From NCBI RefSeq assembly GCF_027942865.1, contig NC_134526.1:7978784-8042783 (forward strand): a stretch of DNA of 64,000 nt, read 5' to 3'. Positions 36,306 to 48,900 of the stretch are shown here, piece after piece. The notes under the pieces are model-generated. The model was not told where the DNA came from, ran no database searches, and worked only from the letters and a program-made list of their open reading frames with translations. The first letter of the stretch is position 1, and each line of letters begins with the position of its first letter. The DNA is from Odontesthes bonariensis. Lineage: Eukaryota > Chordata > Actinopteri > Atheriniformes > Atherinopsidae. A program made the position numbers and the translations under genes.

Positions 36306-39300
36306 GCTTAGGACAGCAGTGGCCTGTCCAGACTCACTGAGTCCTGCAAATGAAGGGAAACAGAAGACTGAGCTCACTATTGGCAGTAAGAAGCTATTTG
36401 ATTGATGTACTCGTTTTTCCTTTCTCTCACTCCCTCATTTAGTCCCATCCTCTCTTTTTACTCTTTCTCTCTTCAAATGAGGAAAAACAGGAGGCAGTCA
36501 CAGGAAGAAGAGATTTCTATGGCCGTGTCTGCCTGCGAGGGGGGGAAGTCGGACTGTATCAAACAAAGGGCCTTTTTCTTGAACTGGTGTGATGCAGTAA
36601 TTCTTTCTCTGGGCTTGTTTTTTATCGCCTTAATGAACTGATTCGCCAGATTGTCCCCCCTTTTTTTTTTTTTTTTTGCTACACAAAGGTGACTGAAAGC
36701 TGGGAAGATTGTTACAGCTGAGAACTGGATTGAATTTATTCTCTTATCAAAACATATTGGTTTCTGTTGAACATTTTCTTTTTGTCCATGAAACAAAATA
36801 TCCAAGCAACCATTAACACGATACACTTTGGTACAGATATTCATCATCCTTAGAGGCTGAATCCAGCTCCCACTTTCATTTGTGGCGTTTGTGTGTGCGT
36901 GTCGGGGAAATGTGTAATCGTTCACCTGAAGAACTGCAGCCATATTTGATGGATCATTCGTGCCCTCATCGAGCTGACTTGTAATAACTTCAGTGATTCT
37001 ATCTTAGGTAACATCCTTGTCATCTCAAAACAGCTGAAACATATCTCCCAGTACTTTATAACGTCCCTCTCAGTGCTGATAAACAGATATTACAGTGCTA
37101 ATATCTGGTAAAACGAGTAACCTTGATAAACATTGCTGGCTGATGTTAGCATGTACTGACGCTCACAGCGCAGTCTACACGGCGTCGGCCTTTGAGTCTA
37201 AATACTTTCTGGTATTCTGTGAGATTTAAAAGTTGTTTAACCGTCAGTACAAGCATAAACATTCAGGTATCCATGTGGTTTTAAAAAAAAAACAGCTTAC
37301 AGTTTGGGACCCAGTGCTGTGCTTGTAATGTGACGTGAGTGTGCGGTATGCAGATCTGTCTGTTTATTTGGGCCCCCAGCATTACTGCTGACAGGCAGAC
37401 TGGAGCTTTGGGCCTGAACCTGCTCAGCCCTCTTTGTAGCTTTGCTCTATTTGGACCTAGTGATGCTGAGTCATATAGATGGCTAGTCTAACCCAGTTTG
37501 TACCCCCCCCCCCCTTCAGTTTAGCTTCAGTGGCACCCAGGAAATTCAAGTCTCAGGGTTCAGAAATGCATGTAAGAGGTCCAAACAGTCAGATTTAGTT
37601 GGTAAAGAAAGACTCGGATCACTTACGTTACACATTTATATTCACGAGGCCACAGACAAGCACAGGTTTCTCCCTTTTTCTTTCCAAAATCTCTGCACAA
37701 TTTGATGTTTAACAAAGTTCTGTTTGGTGTAAATAAGGTCACTGACCTCTTGAGCCAATAACATTTTTCCTACCTGAAAAATACTAAGGGAGGTCACCAT
37801 GTACACATTCAAACAGTTTTTATATGAGATAATTAGAGAAATACATGAAAACACTTCTGTGAGCTGTCTGTAATCTTCAGTTAAAGATGTCAGGGTGTTG
37901 TGTTTTTGGGGTGTGGTTGGTTATGAAGTTACTTTTACATAATTTTACTGTTACAAGGCATACAACAAAGAACACTACAGACCATAGGTTGTGTTAGTTT
38001 CATATTTTTCCATCGGAAGGAAGTTCCGGTGTAAAAAGGAAAGATCAATTTCCCCTCAAAGAAAATAAGCCAACTTGTCGAGTATCATTTTCAGTCCTGA
38101 CACAGCCAGTGTCCTTGTGCTACTTAGTTAAGGACAAAATAATTATCACACATGTGTTATATTATGGGTGATTAAACCTCTGCCAACTTCAGCAGCGACT
38201 GAACTATGCTGTGAGCTACAGGAGGTCACAAATAGATGACATTTGTCCTTAATACCTGTACCTAATGGGTACAGCAGAATATCAAGAGAGTGAGGGAGAT
38301 ATCAGTCAAGAGGTCCTTTCAAAAGGTGGGCTTGATATAAAATAAAAGCCTGCTATTTGTCAATGGAGTTCCAGTGAAAAATTGCATTATTTGTGAGTAG
38401 TAATCAATTAGATCAACTAAATTTAAAAAAAGATTAATAAATCCCCTTTTTCATCAAGTTTTTTTTATATTCAGTTGCATTAAAGTCCGACTCGTTGCCA
38501 GTGACAACATGGGGAGACAATTGTCTAACTGGCTGCAAATTCCTGCAGGAGGAAACCCAGCACTAGTTGTTATTTCAAGGTTTTTTTTTATCTTGTTTTT
38601 TCAGCTTTCACTGGGTTGATCATTTAGATTCATGCAGCATTTACAAAGTTCTTTGTGATCTGTTCTGCTTTATTTTTAAGTGTGTATATGCTTTGACTAA
38701 TAAGGACCAACTCATTGTTTAAAGTTAATCTTGTTTCATTTAGTGCAGGATCTGATATTAAAGGAGAAACTAGCTGAAAATTGAGTTACCGTTCTAGATC
38801 AAGGCCTGCTCCTTGTTTATTTACACCATGTATGGCCTTGGTGTATTGAGGAGGGTGGAGCCGAGGGTGGAGCTGAGACTGTGGCGTTTCCTGCTCACTG
38901 GTAAGGATTCAGTTTGGTATGTGGTCATGTACATTCAGACAACAGTGAGGTTGAACTGTGGTACTTAAGAGGGTCACAATAAATACCAGATAGCTCAAAC
39001 AAATCTGGCAACCATGATATGTTGACCAGCAGCAATCAAATGTACACCCCCTTTCATTGTGTGTCCTGCAGATGAGACGTCTCTGCAAGACACAAATGCA
39101 TCAATCAGATGTTTGACTTGGCCCCTCAGTGACTGCATCGACAGGGAGGGAGGAGAAGCAGAGGTCTACATCTCTGCTTTCACACTCTCTCCGTGTGGAT
39201 GTTTAATCATCAGGATATATTACCTCAGTGACCAGATCTAAGGCAACGGCAGTGATCGTCTAAAAAATCCAGTCAGCCGAAACAATTAGTGTCACTGTAA

Positions 39301-41180
39301 TGATTGTAACCATGCTATTAATCCTTAGAGATGGAGCCTTTTAAATCAACAAATCTCTGCCAGACTTAGTGTGCCATCTCGTTTAACCTCTATTAACAGA
39401 GACCAATTGGGATTCAAGACACTGTGTTGATGTTTTTCTTCTTTTACAGAAACAACACTCAGGATCCAGATAGTAAAGTCAAAGAGGCTTTATTCACTGT
39501 CTCCCAGTACCACTGGTTTCCACTCCCTGTGACTTCATGACCCAAAGAAATCCTTTATGCACCACTGTTGTTGTGGTTTTACTGCCGGTGGCGAAATGGC
39601 AGTTAACCGTGCTTCTGTTCTTGTAAGTTGGATCTTACGCAGTGCAAATAAGAGTTAACGTTACATTTTTGATGGATATTTATGAAATGGGTGTCGGAAA
39701 GCTTTTTTTTATGTATCCCTCTTGCTTTTTCCCTTTGTTGCCACTGGTTTCCATTCCTTGGGGAAATAATTTGAAACTAGCTTTCTGTTTAGTGATAAAT
39801 CACAGTAACCATTGCATCAACTTTACTCGTTGTCATTAGTGACATTTATATAGATACAGACACATCAAAGGCAAATTAGACTGAAAGGAAAAAAGCGATC
39901 CAAAATTGTACCATAGTATTCTGGTGTTTTTTGGACTTTTGCTTGTCTTACAACCACTGACAGCTTGCTTCTGTCTTTATTTTTGTTGTTTCTTAATAGT
40001 AGACTTTGAGGAATGTGTCGTGTTAAAGGACTCTTATTCCTTTTATTTTTCTTGCCTTAAGGAACCACGTTTCCACAAGGAATCTGACGGCTGGTTTAAA
40101 TCTCATCTCCACGACATTCCTGGAAAAAGAACTCAAGAAGAATATGTACTTAAGTGCTCTGATATAGTCAGCTATGTGGTTGTCAAGGTAATGGATGAAA
40201 AGGGTTTTGTAATGCTGCCTCTGTTAGTCATCCTGAAGTTCAGATTAGGTTTGCACTCTTCGACCCCTCCTCACATCCTACTCCCCCTCAACTCGACCAT
40301 CCATCTGTCTCTGGAACCGGCAGGATGTCTAATAACCCTAACACAGTGAACATCTCCCAATCTTACAATCTCACTGGGGGCTTCAGCTACTTTCCTACAC
40401 CGTTTATAGTAAAAATGAGCATATTCTCCTGCAGTGTGATGGTCAGACTAATGTAGATATTTTACGATTGGTGCCCAAATAGAAGTTTAAAGGTAACAGA
40501 TTTCACTCAAACTGTCATTTTTGGGATTAGAGACTTTATTGCAGACAAGAAAGTTAAAAACTGACATAAATTAAGGTAGTTTGTTATCATAATCTTTCAT
40601 TTCTCAAACAAATAGACACATTTGTGCAAATTGGTAAACTTTGTCTTGAAAAAACAAATAGCTTACATGTTTTATCTGCTGTGTGGCTTTAAGTGGACAT
40701 ATCTGATGCACACTCTGTAATAACACTGTTTCCTTGGATTGTTTTTTATTTCACCGTTGTGTTTTCTGATCAGTGAGTAAGAATTTCTTCCAGTCGTGCT
40801 TCAGTTTGATCAGACTCTGTTTCTGTTTTTGTGAGAGTGCATGTGTGGCCAGGTTGAATTTGTGGCCAGACCCTGTCACACATTCCTTTTCATTCAGTTG
40901 GAACAGAAAGAAAGAGAGTAAGACAAAAAGGGGTGAACGTAAGACTGAAAGAGAGAGTGAGTCAGAGGCCGGGCAGAAGGGAGGAAAGGGGGAGAGGAGG
41001 AGAAAGCCAGGAGACATTTGTAGTTGAGTGGACGAGCACAGACAATCCCTGGCACACAGCTTTTTGAGTGTCATGTAAACCACCCCTTCACTCTCCCTTT
41101 TTGTCCCATTCATTGCCTGCCACCCTCCCTTTTCCCTGCCCCACCCTGTGGCCTCTCTGCTTTGGACTTGGGGGGTTTTG
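36306..41180. other. intergenic stretch between map3k3 and gfap
   Basis: About 4.9 kb without a recognisable gene. It contains a T-tract at about 36660-36677, a C12 run near 37504-37515 and scattered short ORFs without family resemblance. In humans TACO1 and DCAF7 lie between MAP3K3 and KCNH6; neither is visible. Distal gfap control elements would be expected here, but none can be pinned down by eye. Confidence 0.65.
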
Positions 41181-41187
41181 CTTCTCC

Positions 41188-41195
41188 TATAAAAG
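41188..41195 (+). promoter_or_regulatory. gfap: gfap TATA box
   Basis: TATAAAAG lies 36 bases before the gfap ATG. With the usual 25-31 base spacing, transcription would start at about 41215-41225 and leave a 5' UTR of roughly 5-15 bases. Human GFAP likewise has a TATA-type promoter and a very short leader. Confidence 0.75.
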
Positions 41196-41230
41196 CCCTG
41201 TTTGTGCCCAGAGTGAGCTTATTCCCCACC

Positions 41231-44200
41231 ATGGAGACCCATAGAGTCCAGTCCTCGTACAGGAAACGGTTTGGGCCTCAGGGCTCAGGCAGCACAGGAG
41301 CCAGGATTAGTAGCATGTCTTCTAGCCGCCTGTCCTGGCATGGCACCCCTCGAAATATCACCCACTCCAGCCCCATATCTCGGATCTCCCTGGGCTCTGC
41401 CAACGCAGCCCTGCTGCTGGGGAGCCCTGGGGACCGGTTGGACTTCTCAGCTGATTCCTTGATGAAAGCCCAGTACAAAGAAACCCGCACAAATGAGAAA
41501 ATGGAGATGATGGGGCTAAATGACCGCTTTGCCAGTTACATAGAGAAGGTGCGCCTGCTGGAGCAGCAGAACAAGATGCTGGTGGCAGAGCTGAACCAGT
41601 TGAAAGGGAAGGAGCCTAGTCGCTTGGGAGACGTTTACCAGGACGAGCTCAGAGAGCTACGCCGGCAGGTGGATGGTCTGACGACCGGCAAGGCTCGGCT
41701 GGAGATTGAGAGGGACAACCTCGCTGCAGATGTGGGCATGCTCAAGCAGAGGTAAGAGAAAGGGGAGGAGGATCACATTATTTGGATGCACGATCACACA
41801 GTGGTACCAGCCCTTTGTGTATCTTTTTTGTTCTTAGTCTTTTATAAGATTTAGATGCATTCATAGGAACTGATGTTGGAAGTAAAAACTAAATAATTCA
41901 AACTCCTTTACTTAAATCTCAAGACAAGAGAAGTGAGATTTATGTTGTCAGACAAAACCTTAGATTCACAGAAAAGAACAGCAGTCCAACTGTATGCACA
42001 AAGTCTTATTTTAGTTCCAAAACTAAAGAGCCTCTCATCAAATAAAGACTTTTACTGCTATAACACCGAAATAAAAAGGAGGTTTTATTCTAGAAGTGTG
42101 CAAAGATTTTTGGATTTTATTCATTCTTTAGTCTTTTATCTTGTTGGGTAAGGTCTAATAACACTCAGGATGCATCCTGTAGAATTTTCTATCCTTAAAC
42201 TATGAAAGATTTCTACAGCTTTTGGCCAGCCTTGGTTCACTGTGATGTTTTTTACTCTTATTTGGGATTCAAAGGTCAGGAGAAAGCCAATTAAACAAGA
42301 CTAGATGTGGTGCATCTTGGCACAAATAGATTACTTGCATGTCTCAGGGTTTTTTTTTTTAATTACAAGTGCATTTATATGGAGATTTGGTGTTGTTTGT
42401 GATTTGTTGGAATGCAGACCACTGTGGTCTGCCCAAGCTTTACTCCTGGATCCCTCTTTAGAAACTTGATCCTGACTAAACCCCTGATCACCACTGAGTG
42501 AGTGTGGAGGAATGAGGCAAACACAATAGTGGCCTACCACAAAGGGAGCCAGGCAGATGTTCTTTTGTCCCCTTTTACTCCAAAACATGAATTCACTGAC
42601 GTCACATAGCCTGCCTTCTACGGTACACGTGGCTTGAATCTTCAATTTAATTTTATCTTGAGAAAGACTGATTGGAAGGGTGGAAAGGTCTGCTTCACAG
42701 TCCTCTGCCCTCTGACCAATCAGCTGCCGGTTCCCTGAAAGATCGAAGAGTGAATGGCGATGCAGTGGCTGGGAGGGTCAGAGGTCAGTTTTGTGATTCA
42801 TGCTGCTCTCTGTGCCGCACTCTCTTCAACAAACTCTGCGAGAAGCTGTGCAGATGTTACTCTGAGTGTTTATGGTTTCATGTCTGTGTGTGTGTGTGGC
42901 AGATGGATTATGAGGTGGTGTCTGTCTGTGTGCAAGGCTGTTCTTATGGATGTGTATTCTGTCCCGTGGGAAAGGCCTCTGGCTGTGAAATTGGAGTGAA
43001 TGTGTAATGATGCGTAAGTTGCTCTTTCAGCTGGGCCCAGCTTGTCGCCTGTAACATGAGGGGCAGCACTGAAGCACTCTGGGAAAGTCCAATCAAATGC
43101 TTTAAATACGTCTTCACTCCTTATTACAGAGTCTCATTTGAATTACAGTTGTTCTCTCTTGATGATGCTAAAGTATGGAGCTGGAAAGAAAAACCGCTGC
43201 TCTCATTCACTCTAGCATAACTGCCATTTTTGTGATGTGTTTTTGTGGACCTTTGTCCGTTAAAAGCTTTTTAGTAAATTTTACCGGAGAATCACTTAAA
43301 ATTAGACTTCTTTCTGCATCTTTTAGAGCACTTAAGACAGGAACCTTAGCATTTTTGGTCTCAAGTTTGATTGGTTTCAATAATCTGTTAAGAACTTTAA
43401 TAATTATTGTGCCTTTATGTGACTTAGATTGCAAGAGGAGATTGGCCTCAGGCAGGAAGGGGAGAACAATTTGAATACCTTCAGACAGGTAATCTTCTCT
43501 CCTGGAATCACATCCTAAATTATTTACATATTCGCTATTTCTGACTATCCAATTTCATCCGTGGATGAAATTCATTCTTTGAAATAGGATGTGGATGAGG
43601 CATCTCTCAATCGTGTCCAGCTGGAGAGGAAGGTTGAAGCTTTGCAGGATGAGATAAACTTCCTGAAGAAAATTCATGAAGAGGTAAGACTAAAGATTTG
43701 AAGGAAGGTAAAAAAAAAAATAAAGAAACAAACAAAAAAAGCAACTTTAACTACAGTTACTTCTAATTTCTATGAATTTGGCAAAATCTTTACTCTATCC
43801 TTTCAGGAGCTGCATGAGTTTCAGGAGCATATCATGGCCCAGCAGGTCCATGTTGATTTAGATGTGTCCAAACCAGACTTAACTGCTGCTTTGAGAGATA
43901 TCAGAGTTCAGTATGAAACCATGGCAACTTCAAACATGCATGAGACGGAGGAATGGTACCGATCCAAGGTCAGAATTCTTATATTGGGCGGTGAAGTAGA
44001 ATGCTTTCTTTCCAAATTAAGTTGTATGTAACTTCCCCTTAATGTTGTGTTTTGGAAGGATGTAATTTGTGAGATTTTTTACTTTACATCCTGTGCAAAA
44101 TAAAAAATGAAAATGGGCAAAGATTAATAAGTTGAAACAAGGAGGATATCAATTGTTAAACATACAAACTGGCTCTCACACTGTGTGTTTGTCATAGTTT

Positions 44201-45671
44201 GCTGACCTGACTGATGCAGCCAACAGAAATGCAGAAGCCCTGCGCCAGGCCAAGCAGGAGGGCAATGAGCATCGCCGTCAGATCCAGGTGTTGACCTGTG
44301 ACTTGGATGCTCTCCGTGGCACAGTGAGTCCACCTAACTACAGACAAGACGGCATGAGAACTAGACAAATAACAGGAATTTGTCCCTGCTGTTTTTCTCT
44401 TTGCTCAGTTGTGTGGGATCAATAGGATTCTCTGACAATCAGGCAATCATGTCTTTTAGGCTAATATATTGATATAAAAGTCTAAAAGTCCACAAAGTTT
44501 AACGTAAAGTTAAGTATACAGTGGTCATTTTTGCATTTATTTCTCCAAATGTGATGTTCTCTTCTCTTCTTAAGAATGAGGCTCTTGAACGCCAACTGCG
44601 TGAGCTGGAGGACCGCTGTGCCATGGAGACAGCCGGTTACCAAGATACGGTGGGCCGCATGGAAGAGGAGATCCAAGCGCTGAAAGAGGAGATGGCAAGG
44701 CATCTGCAGGAGTACCAGGATCTCCTCAATGTCAAACTGGCTCTGGACATTGAGATCGCCACTTATAGGAAACTGCTTGAGGGAGAAGAGAGCAGGTGAG
44801 CCAGCACGTGGCAGACCGTTTGTTTATGACATTAGCATAAATCTTGTTATAATGATGATATTACTTTTCTTATCTTTTCTATCAGGATCACCATTCCAGT
44901 TCAGAGCTTTTCCAACATGCAGTTTAGAGGTCAGCAGAAAAAAAACGACTCTCGTATTTTCCTTCACTTGGATTCTTTTTGCTTTTGGTCACATCAACTT
45001 TGAAGCTGAGTGATTTAGTATCGTGTTTCTCAGCAGAAAACAGAGCATTTTGGTCTGATGTGGCATGAGAGGGAAACATTGGGGTTATCCCCAATAATAT
45101 TTGGACCCTGTTGACTGTAAACATATCCCAGCAAATACATTTAAAAACACAGTTTTCAAATTATTGTGATTAAAAATAGTTTTGTTAATAGGAAACAAAA
45201 CCCCATCAAATCCATTGTACCATGTCCATGTAAATATACTGCACTGTTTTCTGTATAAGAATACTTTACGACAGTGTAAAACACTTTTGTGCAGAAGATA
45301 AGGAGAATTTTGTATTTTCAGACTGCATTAAATACCTTCCATTCCCCTCCTTTTTATTGCTTAGAAACTAATTTGGACACTAAAACCCCAGAGGCTCATG
45401 TGAAGAGGAGCATCCTGGTTCGAACTGTGGAGACCAGAGATGGGGAGGTATGTTCTGAGACACTACAAACAGTGTAATTCCTCCACAGGGACACACCTGC
45501 ACATTGCACCTCTCATATATGCCCTCTTGATGGCAATGTTGGTCACAGATATTCAAAGAATTAAGCGCACCCACCCCACCAGGGAAGTGCTCTGTTTCTT
45601 ATTTTTATTTCTAATCTCTTTCTTTTCAGATCATTAAGGAATCAACGACTGAGCACAAAGATCTTCCTTGA
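41231..45671 (+). CDS. gfap: Glial fibrillary acidic protein (type III intermediate filament)
   Basis: Cytoskeletal filament protein of astrocytes and radial glia. Exons: 41231-41751, 43428-43488, 43588-43683, 43807-43968, 44198-44323, 44575-44795, 44886-44929, 45365-45447, 45630-45671, giving 451 residues (human 432). Head about residues 1-87, rich in Ser and Arg. The rod starts with the initiation motif [19 protein letters not shown] (96-114) and ends with [19 protein letters not shown] before residue 396. The tail has [14 protein letters not shown], the family TVETRDGE motif and [10 protein letters not shown]. Lengths of exons 2-7 (61, 96, 162, 126, 221, 44) are those of type III filament genes such as vimentin and desmin. 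GFAP is preferred because [19 protein letters not shown], the tail and the length fit it better than vimentin. The ATG is the first after the TATA box. Confidence 0.95.
41752..43427 (+). other. gfap: gfap intron 1
   Basis: 1.7 kb. Its middle (about 42670-43010) is slightly richer in G and C, with a short GT run near 42886. No exon or RNA gene is recognised. The other gfap introns are short (under 450 bases) and unremarkable. Confidence 0.65.
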
Positions 45672-45985
45672 AGTTCAAGGACCAGCTTTCCTATCGAGTC
45701 TTCATTCTGGGGATTGTTAATGCTCAAAATTGCATACTATTCCTGTTTTTATTTCCACATCCCCAAACTGCCCCTCTTCATTCTATCGTTATATCATTCA
45801 GTTTTGCATCATTGCTCATCATCACCTTCTTTCTAATCCATTTAACTGCCTTTCAGCCATTGCATTACCATCAAACCACTTAATATCAGCTGAAAACATC
45901 TATCTTGAAGTTGCTGTAGTCCAATCTAAATGAACTGTAGCCTATTCCAGTAAGAGAAAAAATAAACTGTGAATTACTTTTAATT
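45672..45985 (+). other. gfap: gfap 3' UTR
   Basis: About 300 bases from the TGA at 45669-45671 to just past the AATAAA at 45961-45966. Confidence 0.65.
45961..45966 (+). terminator. gfap: gfap polyadenylation signal
   Basis: AATAAA followed by CTGTG and a T-rich stretch, 290 bases after the gfap stop codon. Confidence 0.7.
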
Positions 45986-48900
45986 TTTTTATTTTAACAG
46001 ACCAGAGTTTTAGCATAGATTCCAATTAGCTGCCATAGAAGAGGCCTTGAAAAGTTGTGGTCGCGTTCATCTTATTTGTAGTATTGTGGAGGTTGATGTG
46101 TGGTTATGTGTATGTGAAATGGGGCAAAAGAGGGACAGGAGAGAGTCAAGGTTTAAGTCTAAATTGGATTTAGGTAAGGAATGAGAGATTTATGTATGTC
46201 ACAGGGGCTTTTACGGAATGACTGGTGTGAATTTGTCTGGTGCTATTTTTTTCACCTCTTATTTTTACAGGAGCTTTATCTGCTTCTTGTATCTAAAGTC
46301 TCGTGTGCATGCACTTGCGTCTGTAACACCTAAGGAGCCCAGAGTTGAACAGATTAAATCTGAACAAATTGCTATATTTAATTATCTTAACTTTTACCTT
46401 CGTGACTTTTTTTCACATGATCACACTAATGTCTGAGTGTGGTTTCCCACTTAGCACCATCCTAATAAAAAGAGTGAGCTTCCCCATCTACATCTACAAC
46501 AAAAGGAACAGGCTCTGTACAGATCTACACAGTCTGGAGACCAGGTGTAATCAGTGTAATCAAGTTTTTGAAACCTTTCAAATTTCCCCAGCGCCTTAAC
46601 ACCAGTCCTCTGCATCATCTGTAGCATTCTTGAACACTTCTTGATAAAGGCATCATCATTTATGGCGCCCCGGTGTGTCAGGACAGGCCCACATCTCTTG
46701 TGCAGATAATAAGCACAGACAGGGTCAGGTTGAAGGTGTGCAAGCTCACGCCACCTTTGTCCTCCAGCCTCTCTGATCCGAAAGTGTCAGCCTGCTTCTT
46801 TAGTGTTGACATGATGTCAGAGAGAGACGCACAGCCAGAGGAGAGAAGTGCAGTGCTGTCTCTGTTTTATCTAATTAAAGGAGAGGACACTGGAGTGAGC
46901 GAGAAAGGGATCGGAGGGATGGACATGTCACAGGGAAAATACTCATCCAAGTCCTGACTTTGTTGGAAGCTCTGCCTGAAGCATGCTGACAGGCAGTGCC
47001 ACTAATGAGAATGACAAGCCGAATGTGTCTATGCTCGTCACCAAGGACACCTTTGAGTCATGCACCCCACCTTCTACCCCAGAGTCTCAACCCCATCTGC
47101 TCTTTTTCTTTCTAATGATATTTTTTTGATAGATATGACCATAACATTAGTTTTGACTAGTGCCACCTTCTAAGATGTTATGTAACAATAATAAAAGATT
47201 TTGTTTATTGGAGACGGTGCCTTCTTTTTCATACAAAAAGCCTTCAGAACAGGCTTTCGATTCATTTATCATGATCTCTTCTTGCTTTTATTTTCTCATT
47301 TCTGATTCAAGACTGACACATGCATGCAATATATCAGGTCTAGTGTCTGTGAATGAGTGTTACATATGCTGACAGTTCCAGATAACTTCAGGGTATTAGA
47401 TGGCTGACAGCAGCCGACAGACACTACTCAAAGCTGATTGCTTCTGCCCTTCAGCCAGGTTCTAACACTGAGCAGCTGGGTTCATTATGACTGTTACTGT
47501 TTGTCCAGGCAGAAATCTGATTTGTGGCCAGAAATAGTGTCGCTTGAGATACAGATAAACATCTCCAATGCATTAAAAAACACCAGATCTCAAGCTCTCA
47601 AAAGAAAAAGCAGTTTCCTTTCATTTGTGCCCATATTTCAAAATTCTGTTAGGCTTGTTGGAGTGTTAAAAGTACCATTGAAGAGTTGCTATTAAACTGC
47701 TTTTGTTTGCTTAAATCATTACTTTTGCTCATACTAGCCATAAAGAGATACTTTCCTAAAGTGCTTTGAGTGTGAGGGATAAGGAACAAAATTCACAGCC
47801 AGGTTACAAATGCTGGTACATTCCAAAATAAAAAGCCAGGATGAGGCTCCTAAGTTTAAACAATTCGAGTGACTGCAGCTCTGAACATAAACACTGTCCA
47901 GGGAACTTTGTACTGAAGAAAATATTACACTAATTTAAAGCCATGCAACTAGCTTGTCTCACTCAAACTCCTGAAGCTTGCTATTAAATTCCCATAAACA
48001 TTTAGAGATGTATTGCAGATATATGATGAAACTGAATAAGGTCTCTTGTTGTAGCTGTAATAAAAGTGATGATTTCAGCAGCAGTCAATTATTTTCAGGC
48101 ACTAAATATTTTGACTATATCACGGTAATGTGCATATTATTGTAAGTCTGACTTTGAAAAAACAAGTGTCACATACTTTTTTTAAGAGTTGGTTCTGAAT
48201 CAACTCGCGCCTCTAGAGGCAAAAATTAGGTTGCTTATTGAGGTCACCAAAACCACTCCAGCAGGTGTTTCCAGCTGTAGTCAAGGACCAAAATGGTGAC
48301 TGTTCTGTCTGCAAGGTTCCAAACAACACTCAGTTGCTATCAAACTGTGTGAAAACTATTACAAATATAGGTCAGTCTGTAATCTAAAGGGAAAAGCTCA
48401 AGTGGAGGGCAGAGGACAAACAGCAGCTGTCATCTAACAGACTGAGCTAAAAGTTCTTGTTTCTATCTGCTGCTTAAGAAGTACAGGGTGAGAGTCTGGT
48501 GACATCAAAAGTCTCAACTATATGGTCAAGAAATACTTTTGAAATGCATCTGTGGATGATTATTACTGGCCAAACTAAACATTTGTGTTATTAAAGTGTG
48601 TGCATGGCTTTCCAAGACCCAACATGGAAATGCAGACCATTACCACATTTACTTGGTATTTCTAAATAAGCTTTGTGTTTAGACTGATGAATTAAATTTT
48701 TCATCTAGAACTTTGAGAGAACTGCACAAAAATTGATCTTGGCTTCCAGCGGTATAAAATGTATCACTGGAAATCTTATTTTTTATTCGCATGGCTCTAA
48801 TGTGTGCATTGAGTTATAACTCAGCAGCAGAGTGCGTGTAGTGTACAAAATGTTTTTGTTTTGCTCAGCTCTTATCAGAGGTATGGAGGGTCTCGGCTCT

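Noticed and set aside
36473-36943. 156-codon minus-strand ORF downstream of map3k3
   Set aside because: It includes a poly-T derived lysine run and has no domain, start context or promoter. Chance ORF.
39906-40349. 147-codon ORF between map3k3 and gfap (contains FHKESDGWFKSHLHDIPG)
   Set aside because: It starts in a low-complexity Leu/Phe/Tyr stretch and shows no family resemblance. It could be an old repeat fragment, but nothing supports a gene.
40773-41027. 84-codon ORF just upstream of the gfap TATA box
   Set aside because: A purine-rich GAAAGAGAG stretch gives a spurious Lys/Glu/Arg-rich frame. It lies in the gfap promoter.
41231-45671. Alternative identity as vimentin or desmin
   Set aside because: Exon sizes are shared by all type III genes, but the tail ([18 protein letters not shown]), the [13 protein letters not shown] segment and the length fit GFAP better.
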